A stretch of DNA of 48,041 nt from JAXHUA01 sp034189695. GTDB taxonomy: Bacteria > Chloroflexota > Dehalococcoidia > E44-bin15. This document shows, piece by piece, positions 25,125-33,665 of the stretch. How positions within the stretch are numbered: position 1 is the first letter of the stretch; every line of letters starts with the position of its first letter. The stretch spans positions 1-48,041 of the forward strand of contig JAXHUA010000165.1 in NCBI GenBank assembly GCA_034189695.1. The letters run 5' to 3'. The notes beneath the pieces are model-generated. The model had not been told where the DNA came from. It made no database searches and saw only the letters and a program-made list of their open reading frames with translations. Made by a program: the position numbers and the translations under genes.

Positions 25125-26057
25125 GTGAACGGGGCGCGACGTTGCGGGTGGGTGCTGGTCCTGGCGGCGACGGTGGCCGTATTCGCCTTCGCCGGCGCGG
25201 CGCATGCCCAGGGAGGTATCCAGGTATCGCCGACACGGGTGGACATCACCGTCGACCAGGGCGGGCGGGCCAGCACGAATGTCACCGTCTGCAATCGCAG
25301 CGGCCAGGCGATGGGCGTTGTCGCGTACGTGATGGACTTCGACGCGGACTACGCGTTCTTCGAGCCCGGCGATGAGAGCTACTCGGCCGCCAGGTGGTTC
25401 GGCGTCAACGGGACGGACTGCGAACTCGGCCAGGGCGAGTGCCGGCGGATAGAGGTGGTCATAACCCCGCCAGCGCACGTGGAGCCGGGCGGTCACTACG
25501 CCGCCCTCTTCTTCCAGACGGCTGCCGCTGAAAGCGATGGTGGACTCTCTGTATCGGCACGCATCCCGGCGCTGTTCTACATCACGGTGCCGGGCGCGAC
25601 GGAGGCGGACGTCGTTGCCGATGCCGAGATAGCTTCCCTGATTCTGCCCGGCACTGTTGGCGGAAGGCCGGTGGAAGTGGGCGCGGTAGTGCGCAACACG
25701 GGCAACGTCCATCTGGGGGTGGCGGCCAGGGCGTATTTCGTTGACCTGTTGAACCGGCGCAGCGAGCTCGACCTGGGCCAGGCGCTGGTGCTTCCGGGGG
25801 GCGAGGCGCAGCTCAAAGGAACGTGGCCAGGAACACCATTCATAGGCCGGGTCAAGACCAGCGTCGTGATCGGGTTCGCCGACGAATCCGGGGCGCTGGT
25901 GAACAAGGCGCGGCGGGGTGGGTTCTGGGTGATTCCGTGGGTGCCCCTTGTCGCCGCAGGCGTGCCGCTGGTTGCGGTCGTGGCACTGGCCGTGGTGATG
26001 CGCAGGAGGTACCGTGTGAGGCTGGAGCGGCGCCCGGAACGGGAGACGCCTTCTTGA
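25125..26057 (+). CDS. Membrane-anchored extracellular beta-sandwich protein (DUF916-like)
   Basis: A 310-residue protein with a signal peptide (cleavage probably after AHA at residue 28), an extracellular region starting IQVSPTRVDITVDQGG as in DUF916-type and pilus-chaperone-like domains, a second sandwich (about 165-260), one membrane helix near 268-292, and a short Arg-rich cytoplasmic tail (RRRYRVRLERR). The GTG at 25125 is the first start before the signal peptide; its site is weak. It would sit on the outside of a single-membrane envelope. Function unknown; cotranscription with the upstream secreted protein is likely. Confidence 0.75.
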   Translation: MNGARRCGWVLVLAATVAVFAFAGAAHAQGGIQVSPTRVDITVDQGGRASTNVTVCNRSGQAMGVVAYVMDFDADYAFFEPGDESYSAARWFGVNGTDCELGQGECRRIEVVITPPAHVEPGGHYAALFFQTAAAESDGGLSVSARIPALFYITVPGATEADVVADAEIASLILPGTVGGRPVEVGAVVRNTGNVHLGVAARAYFVDLLNRRSELDLGQALVLPGGEAQLKGTWPGTPFIGRVKTSVVIGFADESGALVNKARRGGFWVIPWVPLVAAGVPLVAVVALAVVMRRRYRVRLERRPERETPS

Positions 26058-26083
26058 CAGCCACAGGAGGTCTGTGGTAGATT
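26054..26083 (+). promoter_or_regulatory. Promoter candidate with dyad in the spacer, before the SARP gene
   Basis: TTGACA at 26054-26059, an 18-bp spacer, and TAGATT at 26078-26083. The spacer contains CCACAG-GAGGT-CTGTGG (26061-26077), a perfect 6-bp dyad. Long spacers with a dyad between the boxes are typical of MerR-type activation; a repressor site is equally possible. It overlaps the end of the preceding gene. Confidence 0.45.
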
Positions 26084-26432
26084 CGCGCCAACCAGTTGGC
26101 GTCAGGCCATCCCGTCAGTCACCGGCACACCCAATGCTGGAGGATGGCACCCGCGCTACCGAGACACGTCCCTCGCGAGAGGGGAGCTCGCACCGCAGGT
26201 CATCTGAAGTGGAAACCGGCTAGATGATTGATGCCTCTCGCTGCAACCTGATTGGGCGTTCACTCCCGCACGCCGCAGCAACCTGGCCCCACTTCGTACT
26301 CATCTTCGACCATCGCTTCTGACGGATAAACAGGCGTGTTGGCGCGTCTTTTCGAAGGCATGGCGCAGTGGCGCCACCGCACCGGGGGCAGGGTCTCAAC
26401 GCATCTGGCCCGTGACCGAAAGGAGGGCGGCG
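26058..26432 (+). other. Structured leader region upstream of the SARP gene
   Basis: About 375 bases with no gene. After the promoter dyad come hairpins at 26086-26101 (CGCCAA/TTGGCG), 26106-26148 (GCCATCC/GGATGGC), 26169-26184 (CCCTC-GCGA-GAGGG, a GNRA tetraloop) and 26200-26227 (TCATCT/AGATGA). The density of perfect short stems is higher than in other gaps of the window and suggests a folded 5' leader, possibly a regulatory RNA. Confidence 0.45.
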
Positions 26433-27533
26433 ATGGAGGGTGCACGCGGAGTACATGGCTGGCCCGATGACGATTCGGGCAACCCGTGGCACCAGCTTGA
26501 GCTGAGCGTTCAGCTCCTGCGGCTGATGCAGAGCGACTATCAGCAGGCCAGGAGACACCTGGAGGATATCTGCAGCGCCTTCGGCGATAGGGAGCACATG
26601 ACCAGGCAGTACCTGCACACCGCGGTGGCGCTGGCCACACCGGCGGGAGTCCCCTCAGTCGGCCCGACCACCGTGTTGCCTTTCGTGCTCGGCGTTCCGT
26701 GCCGTCCTGCGCCTGTCATCGCTGCGCCGCAGATGGGGGCCGCCACCAGCCTGGGGCCGATGCAGGTCCGCTGCCTTGGCCGGTTCGAGGTCCGTCTTGG
26801 CTGGACCAAGGTGGAAACGTGGCGGAGCAGAAAGGCCAAGACGCTGTTGAAGTACCTCGTGGCCCAGGGCGGGCGACCGATACCCAAGGACGTGCTTATG
26901 GAGACCCTGTGGCCCGAAGCCGCCCCGCAGGCGGCCAACAATAGCCTCAAGGCGGCGGTGCATGCCCTGCGGCAGACGCTTGACCTGAGCGGCAGGGACA
27001 GCGCTGCTGGAGACGCCGCTTCCTACGTCCTGTTCGTCGAAGGCAACTACCTTCTCAATCCCGAGGTCGAGGTATGGATCGACGTGGATGAGTTTGAGCG
27101 CCAGTGGGCAGAGGGGCGCCGCCTGGACAGGGAGGGCCAGGTGTCCGAGGCGACAGCGTTGTATGCAGCCGCCGAACGGCTGTACATCGGAGACTTCCTC
27201 GAGGATGACCTCTACGAAGACTGGACGTTGCTGCGACGTGAAGCGCTCAAGGATACCTACCTGGCCGTACTGAGCAAGCTCAGTGACCGGGCGATGCGGG
27301 ACGACGATTGCGAAAGCTGCATAGTGTACTGCCAGAAGACCCTGGCCAAGGACCCCTGCCGCGAGGACGCATACCGCAGCCTGATGCAGTCCCACAGCAG
27401 GCTGGGACATCGCAGCCGGGCGCTGAACTGGTACGGGATATGCACGAAGACGTTGAACCTGGAGCTGGATACCGCCCCTGACGCGGAGACGGCTGCCCTC
27501 TATCAGCGCTTGCTCAAAGGCGAGGTCATCTAG
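26433..27533 (+). CDS. SARP-family transcriptional activator (winged helix + BTAD)
   Basis: A 366-residue regulator. The N-terminal 105 residues are unassigned and partly helical. Residues 110-205 form the OmpR-like winged helix of SARP proteins (QVRCLGRFEVRLG, SRKAKTLLKYLV, LWPE at 159-162, NNSLKAAVHALRQTL), and about 210-362 the bacterial transcriptional activation domain with TPR-like helices (EDWTLLRREALKDTYLAVLSKLS). SARPs bind heptamer direct repeats at 11-bp spacing next to the -10 box; such an array lies 97 bases downstream in front of the eCIS operon. The ATG at 26433 is preferred to GTG 26412 because of the AGGAGGG site 6 bases upstream. Confidence 0.92.
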   Translation: MEGARGVHGWPDDDSGNPWHQLELSVQLLRLMQSDYQQARRHLEDICSAFGDREHMTRQYLHTAVALATPAGVPSVGPTTVLPFVLGVPCRPAPVIAAPQMGAATSLGPMQVRCLGRFEVRLGWTKVETWRSRKAKTLLKYLVAQGGRPIPKDVLMETLWPEAAPQAANNSLKAAVHALRQTLDLSGRDSAAGDAASYVLFVEGNYLLNPEVEVWIDVDEFERQWAEGRRLDREGQVSEATALYAAAERLYIGDFLEDDLYEDWTLLRREALKDTYLAVLSKLSDRAMRDDDCESCIVYCQKTLAKDPCREDAYRSLMQSHSRLGHRSRALNWYGICTKTLNLELDTAPDAETAALYQRLLKGEVI

Positions 27534-27546
27534 GCTTCGGCACGCC

Positions 27547-27570
27547 GCCCGGAGGTGGGCGCCGCCGGGC
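27547..27570 (+). terminator. Weak hairpin after the SARP gene
   Basis: GCCCGG (27547-27552) and CCGGGC (27565-27570) with a 12-base loop, followed by TCTTCCCC. It may separate the SARP transcript from the eCIS promoter. Weak evidence. Confidence 0.3.
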
Positions 27571-27629
27571 TCTTCCCCAGCTACACCAGCGATCCCCAGT
27601 CCTTCCATGCCCGTCGAATACGGGTGCGC

Positions 27630-27684
27630 ATTAACCCCGGATTAACCTCCCATTCACCCCTCTTTCACCGCTCGCTGCTAGCCT
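27630..27684 (+). promoter_or_regulatory. Four-copy SARP-type heptamer array in front of the eCIS operon
   Basis: ATTAACC (27630-27636), ATTAACC (27641-27647), ATTCACC (27652-27658) and TTTCACC (27663-27669), each exactly 11 bp from the next. A -10-like TAGCCT follows at 27679-27684, 9 bases after the last repeat. There is no -35 box. This is the layout known for SARP-activated promoters, where the repeats replace the -35 element. It lies between the SARP gene and the first eCIS gene (27776). Confidence 0.82.
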
Positions 27685-27775
27685 GCTTCTGGCTCATTGC
27701 AGCGAGCGACATGCCGAACCCTGGGCCGCTCGCCCTCATACTGTCTGTACGGGGTTCACACAGGAGACGATAGGC

Positions 27776-27994
27776 GTGGGATACTACAACTCCTTCGTGG
27801 TCAAGATCTGGTCTGAAGAGCCGGGAGGGAGAGTGAGAGGGCACATACAACACGTGAGCAGCCAGGAGAGCTGTAATTTCCTGGACCTGGACAAGATAGT
27901 GGAGTTCATCACGGCGCATCTGGGCCCGCCGTCGCCAGCCGGGGAACGGGAAGAGCTGGGTGACGCCATCCATGAGAACAGGAACGAGCGTTGA
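27776..27994 (+). CDS. Small eCIS companion protein
   Basis: A 72-residue protein, first gene of the injection-system operon. The pattern SFVVKIWSEEPGGRVRG-HIQHVSSQE-FLDLDKIVEFITAHL is what I recall from short proteins at the head of other eCIS loci; no function is known. The start is GTG at 27776 with an AGGAG site 9 bases upstream. It lies 92 bases downstream of the SARP-type promoter, and its stop overlaps the ATPase start as TTGA, so its synthesis is coupled to that of the ATPase. Confidence 0.8.
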   Translation: MGYYNSFVVKIWSEEPGGRVRGHIQHVSSQESCNFLDLDKIVEFITAHLGPPSPAGEREELGDAIHENRNER

Positions 27995-30201
27995 CGGGCT
28001 TGATTGAAGAGAAGACGGCGACCGGATTCGGCACCAGCCTGGAGCACCTGCTGGCCGAGCTGGGCCGGATTGACCTGATGATCCGCCTCAGGCTGCATCA
28101 GGCGCGTCTGAGGGACCCGGGCACCGTCGAGGACGAGTTCCGCGGGCTGTACATCTCGGAGGGTGAGGTGGAGGCATTCCTCGCGGGCGCCACTCCGCTA
28201 TTCGGCGACGACGCCTGGAGCTGCGCGGGTGATGCCGGCGTGGTAGCCATTGAGGATGCGCTGGAGCAACGGCGACGGGAGATCGCTCGCAGGAAGGCGG
28301 TGGCCCTGAGCAACGGTGTGGAAATGCGTCTGCACCGGCTGAGCCAGCTGTTCGGCCTGAGCGCCTTCGATATCGATGCCCTCCTGGTATGCATGCTGCC
28401 TGAGGTCGACCTGAGGTACGAGAGGCTCTACGCCTATCTGCACGACGACGTCACCAGGAAGAGGCCGAGCATCGACCTCGTGCTGCGGTTGCTGTGTCCC
28501 GCGCTCGAAGAACGGCTGGCGGCGAGAGAGGCCTTCTGCAACGATGCTCCGTTGCTGAAGGGCGGCGTCCTCCAGGTTGAAAGTGACCAACATGGGCGAG
28601 CGGCGTCGTTCCTGAGCCAGGTCCTCAGTATCGATCAGCGGGTGGTGGGCTATCTGCTGGGGTCGGACCAGCTCGATGCGCGCGTAGCGCTCTTTGCCGA
28701 ACTGGTCGAGCCTGGGGTGGGGTGGCCGGAGTTGATACTCCCCGAGGACGTGAAGGACCGGCTGCGCGGACTGCCGCATCGCGACCGGGATGGGCTGGTG
28801 TGCTATCTGCACGGGCCCTACGGCGTGGGACGGCGAACGGCGGCCGAGGCCATGTGCCGGGAGGCGGGCGTCCAGCTTCTGGTGGTCGATGTGGGTCGGC
28901 TGGGGTGGGCCGAGGTCTCCGTTGAGGCGGCGGCCGACCTGGCGATGCGAGAGGCGAGCCTGCGGGGCGGGATGATGTACTGGCACGGCTTCGAGGCCGT
29001 GCCAGCCGAGGGGGAAGCTATGCTTGGCCGTGTGGCGGCCAGGCTGGCGGGCTGGTCAGGCGTGACGCTGCTCGGCGGCGAGGCCCCGTGGGTGCCGCAG
29101 GGCTGGCATGAGCAATGTCATTTCGTATCCATCGAGATGCCGTTCCCGACGCATGCGCTGCGAAGGCGCCTGTGGCAGGCGCACCTCGACGGACAGTGCC
29201 CGGGGGACGATGAGGTGAGTGCTCTGGCCGACAGGTTCCATTTCACTGCAGGACAGATCCGGGACGCGGTGGGCACGGCTGAGAGCCTGGCTCTGGCCGA
29301 GGGACGGCCGGACGACGGCATCGGTCTCGGCGACCTGTATCGGGCGTGCCGCATGCAGTCGAATCAGACCCTCTCCAGCCTGGCGAAGAAGATAGAGCCA
29401 CGGTATGACTGGGACGACATCGTGCTGCCCCCCGACCAGGCGGCGCAACTGCGTGAGATATGCGAGTACGTCCAGCAGCGCCACGTGGTGTACGGCGAGT
29501 GGGGGTTCGGCGGCAAGCTGGCCACAGGTGGCGGCCTCAACGCGCTCTTTGCCGGGCCATCCGGGACAGGCAAGACCATGGCCAGCGAGATTATCGCCAG
29601 TGAGCTGCTGCTCGACCTGTACAAGATCGACCTCTCGGGTGTCGTCAGCAAGTACATCGGGGAGACGGAGAAGAACCTGGACAGGGTCTTTCGTGAGGGC
29701 CGGGACTCGAACGCCATCCTCCTGTTTGACGAGGCTGACGCTCTCTTCGGCAAGCGCTCCGAGGTGCGCGACTCGCACGACCGCTACGCCAACATCGAGG
29801 TGGCCTATCTGTTGCAGAAGATGGAGGAGTACGAAGGCATCGTAATCATGGCCACCAATCTGCGCAAGAACGTGGACGAGGCCTTCGCCCGCCGCATGCA
29901 TTTCGCCGTCGAGTTCCCCTTCCCCGAGGAGCACTACCGGCATGAGATCTGGAAGCGTGTCTTCCCGCTGGAGGCGCCGCTGGCTGAGGACGTGGACCTG
30001 GCGTTCCTGGCGCGTCAACTGAAGGTTACCGGCGGCAACATAAAGAACATCGCTCTGGCAGCGGCCTTTCTGGCCGCAGCGGACTCATCGGCGATCGCCA
30101 TGGGGCATGTCATAAAAGGTGCGAAGAGAGAGTATCAGAAGATCGGGAAGCTCTGCACCGAGGCTGATTTCGGCCGGTATTTCGACGTGGTGAAAGGCTA
30201 G
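27991..30201 (+). CDS. eCIS AAA+ ATPase (Afp15/Pvc15-like)
   Basis: A 736-residue double AAA protein. The C-terminal module is complete: Walker A GPSGTGKT at 522-529, Walker B ILLFDEAD at 576-583, and an arginine region FARRMHF at 632-638. The N-terminal module keeps only a degenerate P-loop (GPYGVGRR near 275-282, lysine lost). This layout matches the Afp15/Pvc15 ATPases of eCIS loci, thought to help cargo loading or assembly. The TTG start at 27991 overlaps the previous stop (TTGA). Its place directly before three cargo-like genes supports a loading role; that is inference. Confidence 0.9.
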   Translation: MTGLIEEKTATGFGTSLEHLLAELGRIDLMIRLRLHQARLRDPGTVEDEFRGLYISEGEVEAFLAGATPLFGDDAWSCAGDAGVVAIEDALEQRRREIARRKAVALSNGVEMRLHRLSQLFGLSAFDIDALLVCMLPEVDLRYERLYAYLHDDVTRKRPSIDLVLRLLCPALEERLAAREAFCNDAPLLKGGVLQVESDQHGRAASFLSQVLSIDQRVVGYLLGSDQLDARVALFAELVEPGVGWPELILPEDVKDRLRGLPHRDRDGLVCYLHGPYGVGRRTAAEAMCREAGVQLLVVDVGRLGWAEVSVEAAADLAMREASLRGGMMYWHGFEAVPAEGEAMLGRVAARLAGWSGVTLLGGEAPWVPQGWHEQCHFVSIEMPFPTHALRRRLWQAHLDGQCPGDDEVSALADRFHFTAGQIRDAVGTAESLALAEGRPDDGIGLGDLYRACRMQSNQTLSSLAKKIEPRYDWDDIVLPPDQAAQLREICEYVQQRHVVYGEWGFGGKLATGGGLNALFAGPSGTGKTMASEIIASELLLDLYKIDLSGVVSKYIGETEKNLDRVFREGRDSNAILLFDEADALFGKRSEVRDSHDRYANIEVAYLLQKMEEYEGIVIMATNLRKNVDEAFARRMHFAVEFPFPEEHYRHEIWKRVFPLEAPLAEDVDLAFLARQLKVTGGNIKNIALAAAFLAAADSSAIAMGHVIKGAKREYQKIGKLCTEADFGRYFDVVKG

Positions 30202-30214
30202 AGGGCGGACTGAT

Positions 30215-31705
30215 ATGGCAAGAGGCAAGGGAAAGAGGCCGGGCGGTGGCCGCCCGGCGGCCCGCACGAGCCGCAAGGGCAGCGTGCGCTCGCCGGGGGC
30301 CGGCAAGCCGGCCAGGCACGGCAGCCATGTGCGTGTGCCGTCGCCGGTCTCGGAGAGGACGCCGGACGAGGTCGCCGAGCACAAGCGCCTCGCCATGCTG
30401 GGCGACGGCCGGCTGTCTCATACGGCGAACGCCGCGCAGAAGGCAGACGTGCTGAACATGCTTCAGCAGGGTTACGGCAACGCCTATGTGCAGCGGGTCG
30501 TGGACCGCATCCGGGCCAGAAGGGACGATGGGCTGTCATCGCGGGACAGCTCTGCCGGCATTGAGCGGGGCATCGCCGGCGAGAGGGGTGCGGGCCGGCC
30601 TCTGGAGCCGAGGGTCAGCTCCGAGATGGGGGAACGTTTTGGCCGCGGTCTGGACGACGTGCGGGTACACGACGATGCCGCCGCAGACGGGCTGGCGAAG
30701 GGACTGGGTGCGCGGGCGTTCACCGTCGGTGGTGACGTCTTCTTCCGCCACGGCAGCTACGCCCCGGATTCAGTCGAAGGACAGAGGCTGCTGGCCCACG
30801 AGCTGACCCACGTGGTGCAGCAGACGGGTGGCAAAGGCGGCGGCCAGGCCCCGGTACAGTTCATGCCCGACGTTGCACCGGACGTTGACATGGCCATACG
30901 GAAGTGGCTCAGCGCTGAACCAGCCGCCTCCATTCTGAAGCCCGAGGCGCTCGCGGCGCGGGTACGGAGCGCGATACCCGAGGCAAGCGGTCTGTCGGAT
31001 GACGACGTCCAGGCGGTGTACCACCGCTGGAAGCTGTCGCGCAGCCTGACAAAGCCCTTGCTGCCAATGGGCCCCGCACCGACACCACCGGCCAAGGAGC
31101 CTGTGGGCGGTTCGGCGCTGGCCGACACAGTCAAGAAGGTCACCGACGCCTTCAAGAGCATACCGACCCAGGTCAAGGTCAGCGTGAAAGGCGGTTCGGT
31201 CGTTGTCGACGCCAGCGGGGCCACGAGCAAGCTCAAGGTGGACAAGGCGACGCTCACGGCGGCCGCCGGATGGAATGGCAACTTCAAGATAGGAGCAAGC
31301 TATCGCGGCTCGGGGTCGCTCGCCGCCGGCCAGATGGTCAATCTGTCGGCGAGCGTGAACGCCAAGAAGTACTCCATAAGCCTGCGCATCGGCCCCAGTG
31401 TCACCGCGATCGACAAGCTGCCTGACATCGTCGAGAAGGCCGAGGAGGGACTGGGAGACCTGCTGTCGGACATAGGCTCACTGAACCTGGAGAGCCTGGA
31501 CGATGTGAAAGCGAGTGCCGGACGGATCGCCGACCACGTGAAGTCGATAAAGACGGCAGTCGATGCCTGCTCCAAGCTCGAAGGGGCGAGAACGGGGGGG
31601 GTGCCACCCATATTCCTGAGCTTGAAGGCGCAGTTCCCCACAGCCAAGGGAAAAGAGGAAGGCGTGCCCACGAGTGTCATGGGCATGATAACGATACCGT
31701 TCTAG
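30215..31705 (+). CDS. DUF4157 protein, putative eCIS cargo 1
   Basis: A 496-residue protein. Residues 1-55 are basic and disordered; 56-98 hold the shared module A.LGDGRLSH.ANAAQKA...LQQGYGNAYVQR; about 126-204 is a DUF4157 domain with the metal-site motif HELTH at 195-199. The C-terminal 290 residues match nothing I recognise: a helical piece, a Gly/Ser/Val beta-rich stretch (about 320-400) and a charged helical end. DUF4157 proteins are often encoded in eCIS loci and linked to cargo or toxins. No catalytic site is evident in the C-terminus. It follows the ATPase by 13 bases. Confidence 0.82.
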   Translation: MARGKGKRPGGGRPAARTSRKGSVRSPGAGKPARHGSHVRVPSPVSERTPDEVAEHKRLAMLGDGRLSHTANAAQKADVLNMLQQGYGNAYVQRVVDRIRARRDDGLSSRDSSAGIERGIAGERGAGRPLEPRVSSEMGERFGRGLDDVRVHDDAAADGLAKGLGARAFTVGGDVFFRHGSYAPDSVEGQRLLAHELTHVVQQTGGKGGGQAPVQFMPDVAPDVDMAIRKWLSAEPAASILKPEALAARVRSAIPEASGLSDDDVQAVYHRWKLSRSLTKPLLPMGPAPTPPAKEPVGGSALADTVKKVTDAFKSIPTQVKVSVKGGSVVVDASGATSKLKVDKATLTAAAGWNGNFKIGASYRGSGSLAAGQMVNLSASVNAKKYSISLRIGPSVTAIDKLPDIVEKAEEGLGDLLSDIGSLNLESLDDVKASAGRIADHVKSIKTAVDACSKLEGARTGGVPPIFLSLKAQFPTAKGKEEGVPTSVMGMITIPF

Positions 31706-31747
31706 CCGTCGTATGGCTGTACGTCGGGGGAACGGCTGGAGGTCGAG

Positions 31748-33571
31748 ATGCCGGAGCGTGCACACAGAGAGGGTGACGAGCAGAGAGCCCAGCGCAGGCA
31801 GAAGGCGGGGCAGTCAGAGGCCGGGCATCTCAAGGCGCGGGACGAGTCGCCCGAGGCGACGGCAGACGTGTCGCCGCTGGAAGGCCAAGCCGCCATCCTC
31901 AGCGACGGGCGCTTCTCCCACCCGGCCAACGCGGGGCAGAAGGCGCAGGTGGCAAGCCATCTCCAGCGAAGCCATGGGAACGCTTACGTGCAGCGCCTGC
32001 TCGATTCGAAAACGGTCCAGGCGAAGCTCACCGTGAACCCGCCCGACGACCAGTACGAGCGGGAAGCCGACAGGGTGGCCGAGGCCGTGTCGCGGGCTCC
32101 AGATACCGGCGTCCAGCGCCAGGAGGAGGAAGAGGAGGAGGAGGGGGAGGCAGCGGTGCAGGCCAAACCGGCCGCTGGCCACAACCTCCAGGGGCTGCAG
32201 CGACAGGTCGAAGAGGGAGGGGAAGAAGAGGAGGTGGAGGAGGAAGCGGTGCAGACAAAACCGGCCGTCAGTCAGAGCGTCCATACGCTGCAGCGACAGG
32301 TTGAAGAAGGAGAGGAGCAAGAGGAGGAAGAGGAAGCGACAGCACAGACCAAACCAGTGGCAGCACGGCCCCCCAAGGTATCCAGGGGGCTGGAGAGGCG
32401 CATCGACGCCGCGCGTGGCGGCGGCCGGCCGCTGGGCGATTCCGTGCGGGCCCCGCTTGAGAACCAGTTCGAGCGCGACCTCAGCCAGGTGCACGTCCAC
32501 ACCGACCATGAGGCGGACAGGCTGAGTCGTGAACTCCAGGCCAGCGCCTTCACCTCAGGGCGGGATGTGTTCTTCCGCCAGGGAGCATACGACCCCCATT
32601 CCCAGGCTGGCATGGGTCTCTTGGGCCATGAGGTGACTCACGTGGTGCAGCAGGGCGCAGCCGGACCGGACAGGTCCCAACCCGTCACTGGGAGTCCACC
32701 GGTACAGGCTTCGCCTCTTCCTGAGGCCGCGGCCATCCAGCGCCAGGGTGCAGCACGCGAAGAAGAGGAAGAGCCGTGGTGGCTGAAGAAGGGGATCACG
32801 GCGAAGCGTGGCGTTGGCATTGACAAGAAGGCGGCGGCTGAGAAGCTGGGGAGCGTTAACAACACGGCGAGAGTCAACGCCGTGTCATTCTCCGATGAGG
32901 TGGGCAAAGCGTGCGATCATTTCGAGGTCTATGCCAAACCGAGGATATCGGCTCTGAAGGGTGAGCTCACAGCGGGCGAACTGGTGAGTTCCCTGCTGAG
33001 CGCGGCCCTGGGGCCTCTTCGCCAGCAATTCACCGAGCGCGTCGCGACCGTGCTCGGAGAGAAAGTGACGGCAGCGGTGACCGGCAAGTTTGACACGGCG
33101 GTGAAGGACGCCGCCAAGAAGGTTGTGGCAAACGAGTCGGATGTGAAGGCCCTCGAGGACGCTGTGGCCAAGGCGTGCGCCGGTGCAAAGGACGCCGCCA
33201 CCAGACTCAAGGACGCGGTGGGGGAGAACCTCACGCCTGCCATTGACGCCACGCAGAGGCGACTGTACGAGGACCTGCCGCTGACCGAGGCGCAGGACGA
33301 GATGGTGGGCATGTTCTACGAGGCGCCGGTGCGGAACGTTGACGACTACCTTGAGAGGTTCTACGGCGTCCCCAGCAAGGCCAAAGCCAGGGCACTCCAG
33401 GTCCAGGTGTACTACCACCTGGTGCGGCGCTTCGAGGAGAAGGTCATTGAGGCCGAGTGGCCGATGGACTTCGAGGAAAGGCTGCGCAAGAGAGCGCTGA
33501 AGGGACACATCGCCAGTGAGCGGGCACTCAGGGCGGCCGAGGAGCGCAGGAAAGCGCTCGAAGGAGAGTAG
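31748..33571 (+). CDS. DUF4157 protein with acidic repeats, putative eCIS cargo 2
   Basis: A 607-residue protein. Residues 47-87 hold the module LSDGRFSHPANAGQKA...LQRSHGNAYVQR, followed by a YEREADRVA segment (103-111) common before DUF4157. Three acidic repeats occupy about 122-206, then DUF4157 with HEVTH at 294-298. The C-terminal 270 residues are mostly helical, rich in Ala, Lys and Glu, with an end like a four-helix or coiled-coil region; no known toxin motif is seen. The N-terminal architecture parallels the upstream and downstream cargo genes while the C-termini are unrelated. Confidence 0.82.
   Translation: MPERAHREGDEQRAQRRQKAGQSEAGHLKARDESPEATADVSPLEGQAAILSDGRFSHPANAGQKAQVASHLQRSHGNAYVQRLLDSKTVQAKLTVNPPDDQYEREADRVAEAVSRAPDTGVQRQEEEEEEEGEAAVQAKPAAGHNLQGLQRQVEEGGEEEEVEEEAVQTKPAVSQSVHTLQRQVEEGEEQEEEEEATAQTKPVAARPPKVSRGLERRIDAARGGGRPLGDSVRAPLENQFERDLSQVHVHTDHEADRLSRELQASAFTSGRDVFFRQGAYDPHSQAGMGLLGHEVTHVVQQGAAGPDRSQPVTGSPPVQASPLPEAAAIQRQGAAREEEEEPWWLKKGITAKRGVGIDKKAAAEKLGSVNNTARVNAVSFSDEVGKACDHFEVYAKPRISALKGELTAGELVSSLLSAALGPLRQQFTERVATVLGEKVTAAVTGKFDTAVKDAAKKVVANESDVKALEDAVAKACAGAKDAATRLKDAVGENLTPAIDATQRRLYEDLPLTEAQDEMVGMFYEAPVRNVDDYLERFYGVPSKAKARALQVQVYYHLVRRFEEKVIEAEWPMDFEERLRKRALKGHIASERALRAAEERRKALEGE
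32111..32362 (+). repeat. Three in-frame acidic coding repeats
   Basis: Three units in the cargo 2 gene, at residues about 122-143, 150-173 and 181-205, each made of (V/L)QRQ, a run of Glu, then QxKPA or QTKPV. The DNA is purine-rich (GAGGAG-type). It is a coding low-complexity repeat rather than a mobile or CRISPR element, and its copy number could vary between strains. Confidence 0.75.
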
Positions 33572-33665
33572 GCGGAGAGGGCCTGATGCAGATGTCAACG
33601 CGGAAAGTGGCTCTGGAGACTGCGGTGGCTGATACGTGCCGTCAGTCCAGAGGGCGGGCATAGAG

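Noticed and set aside
26142..26225. Slight likeness of the SARP leader to a cobalamin riboswitch (CCCGCGCTACCGAGA and GTGGAAACCGGC)
   Set aside because: The B12-box consensus is not met and the downstream gene has no link to cobalamin. Kept only as a general structured-leader finding.
32111..32362. Repeats read as a possible CRISPR or tandem mobile element
   Set aside because: The repeats are in frame within a long gene, differ in length, lack spacers of constant size, and encode acidic linkers.
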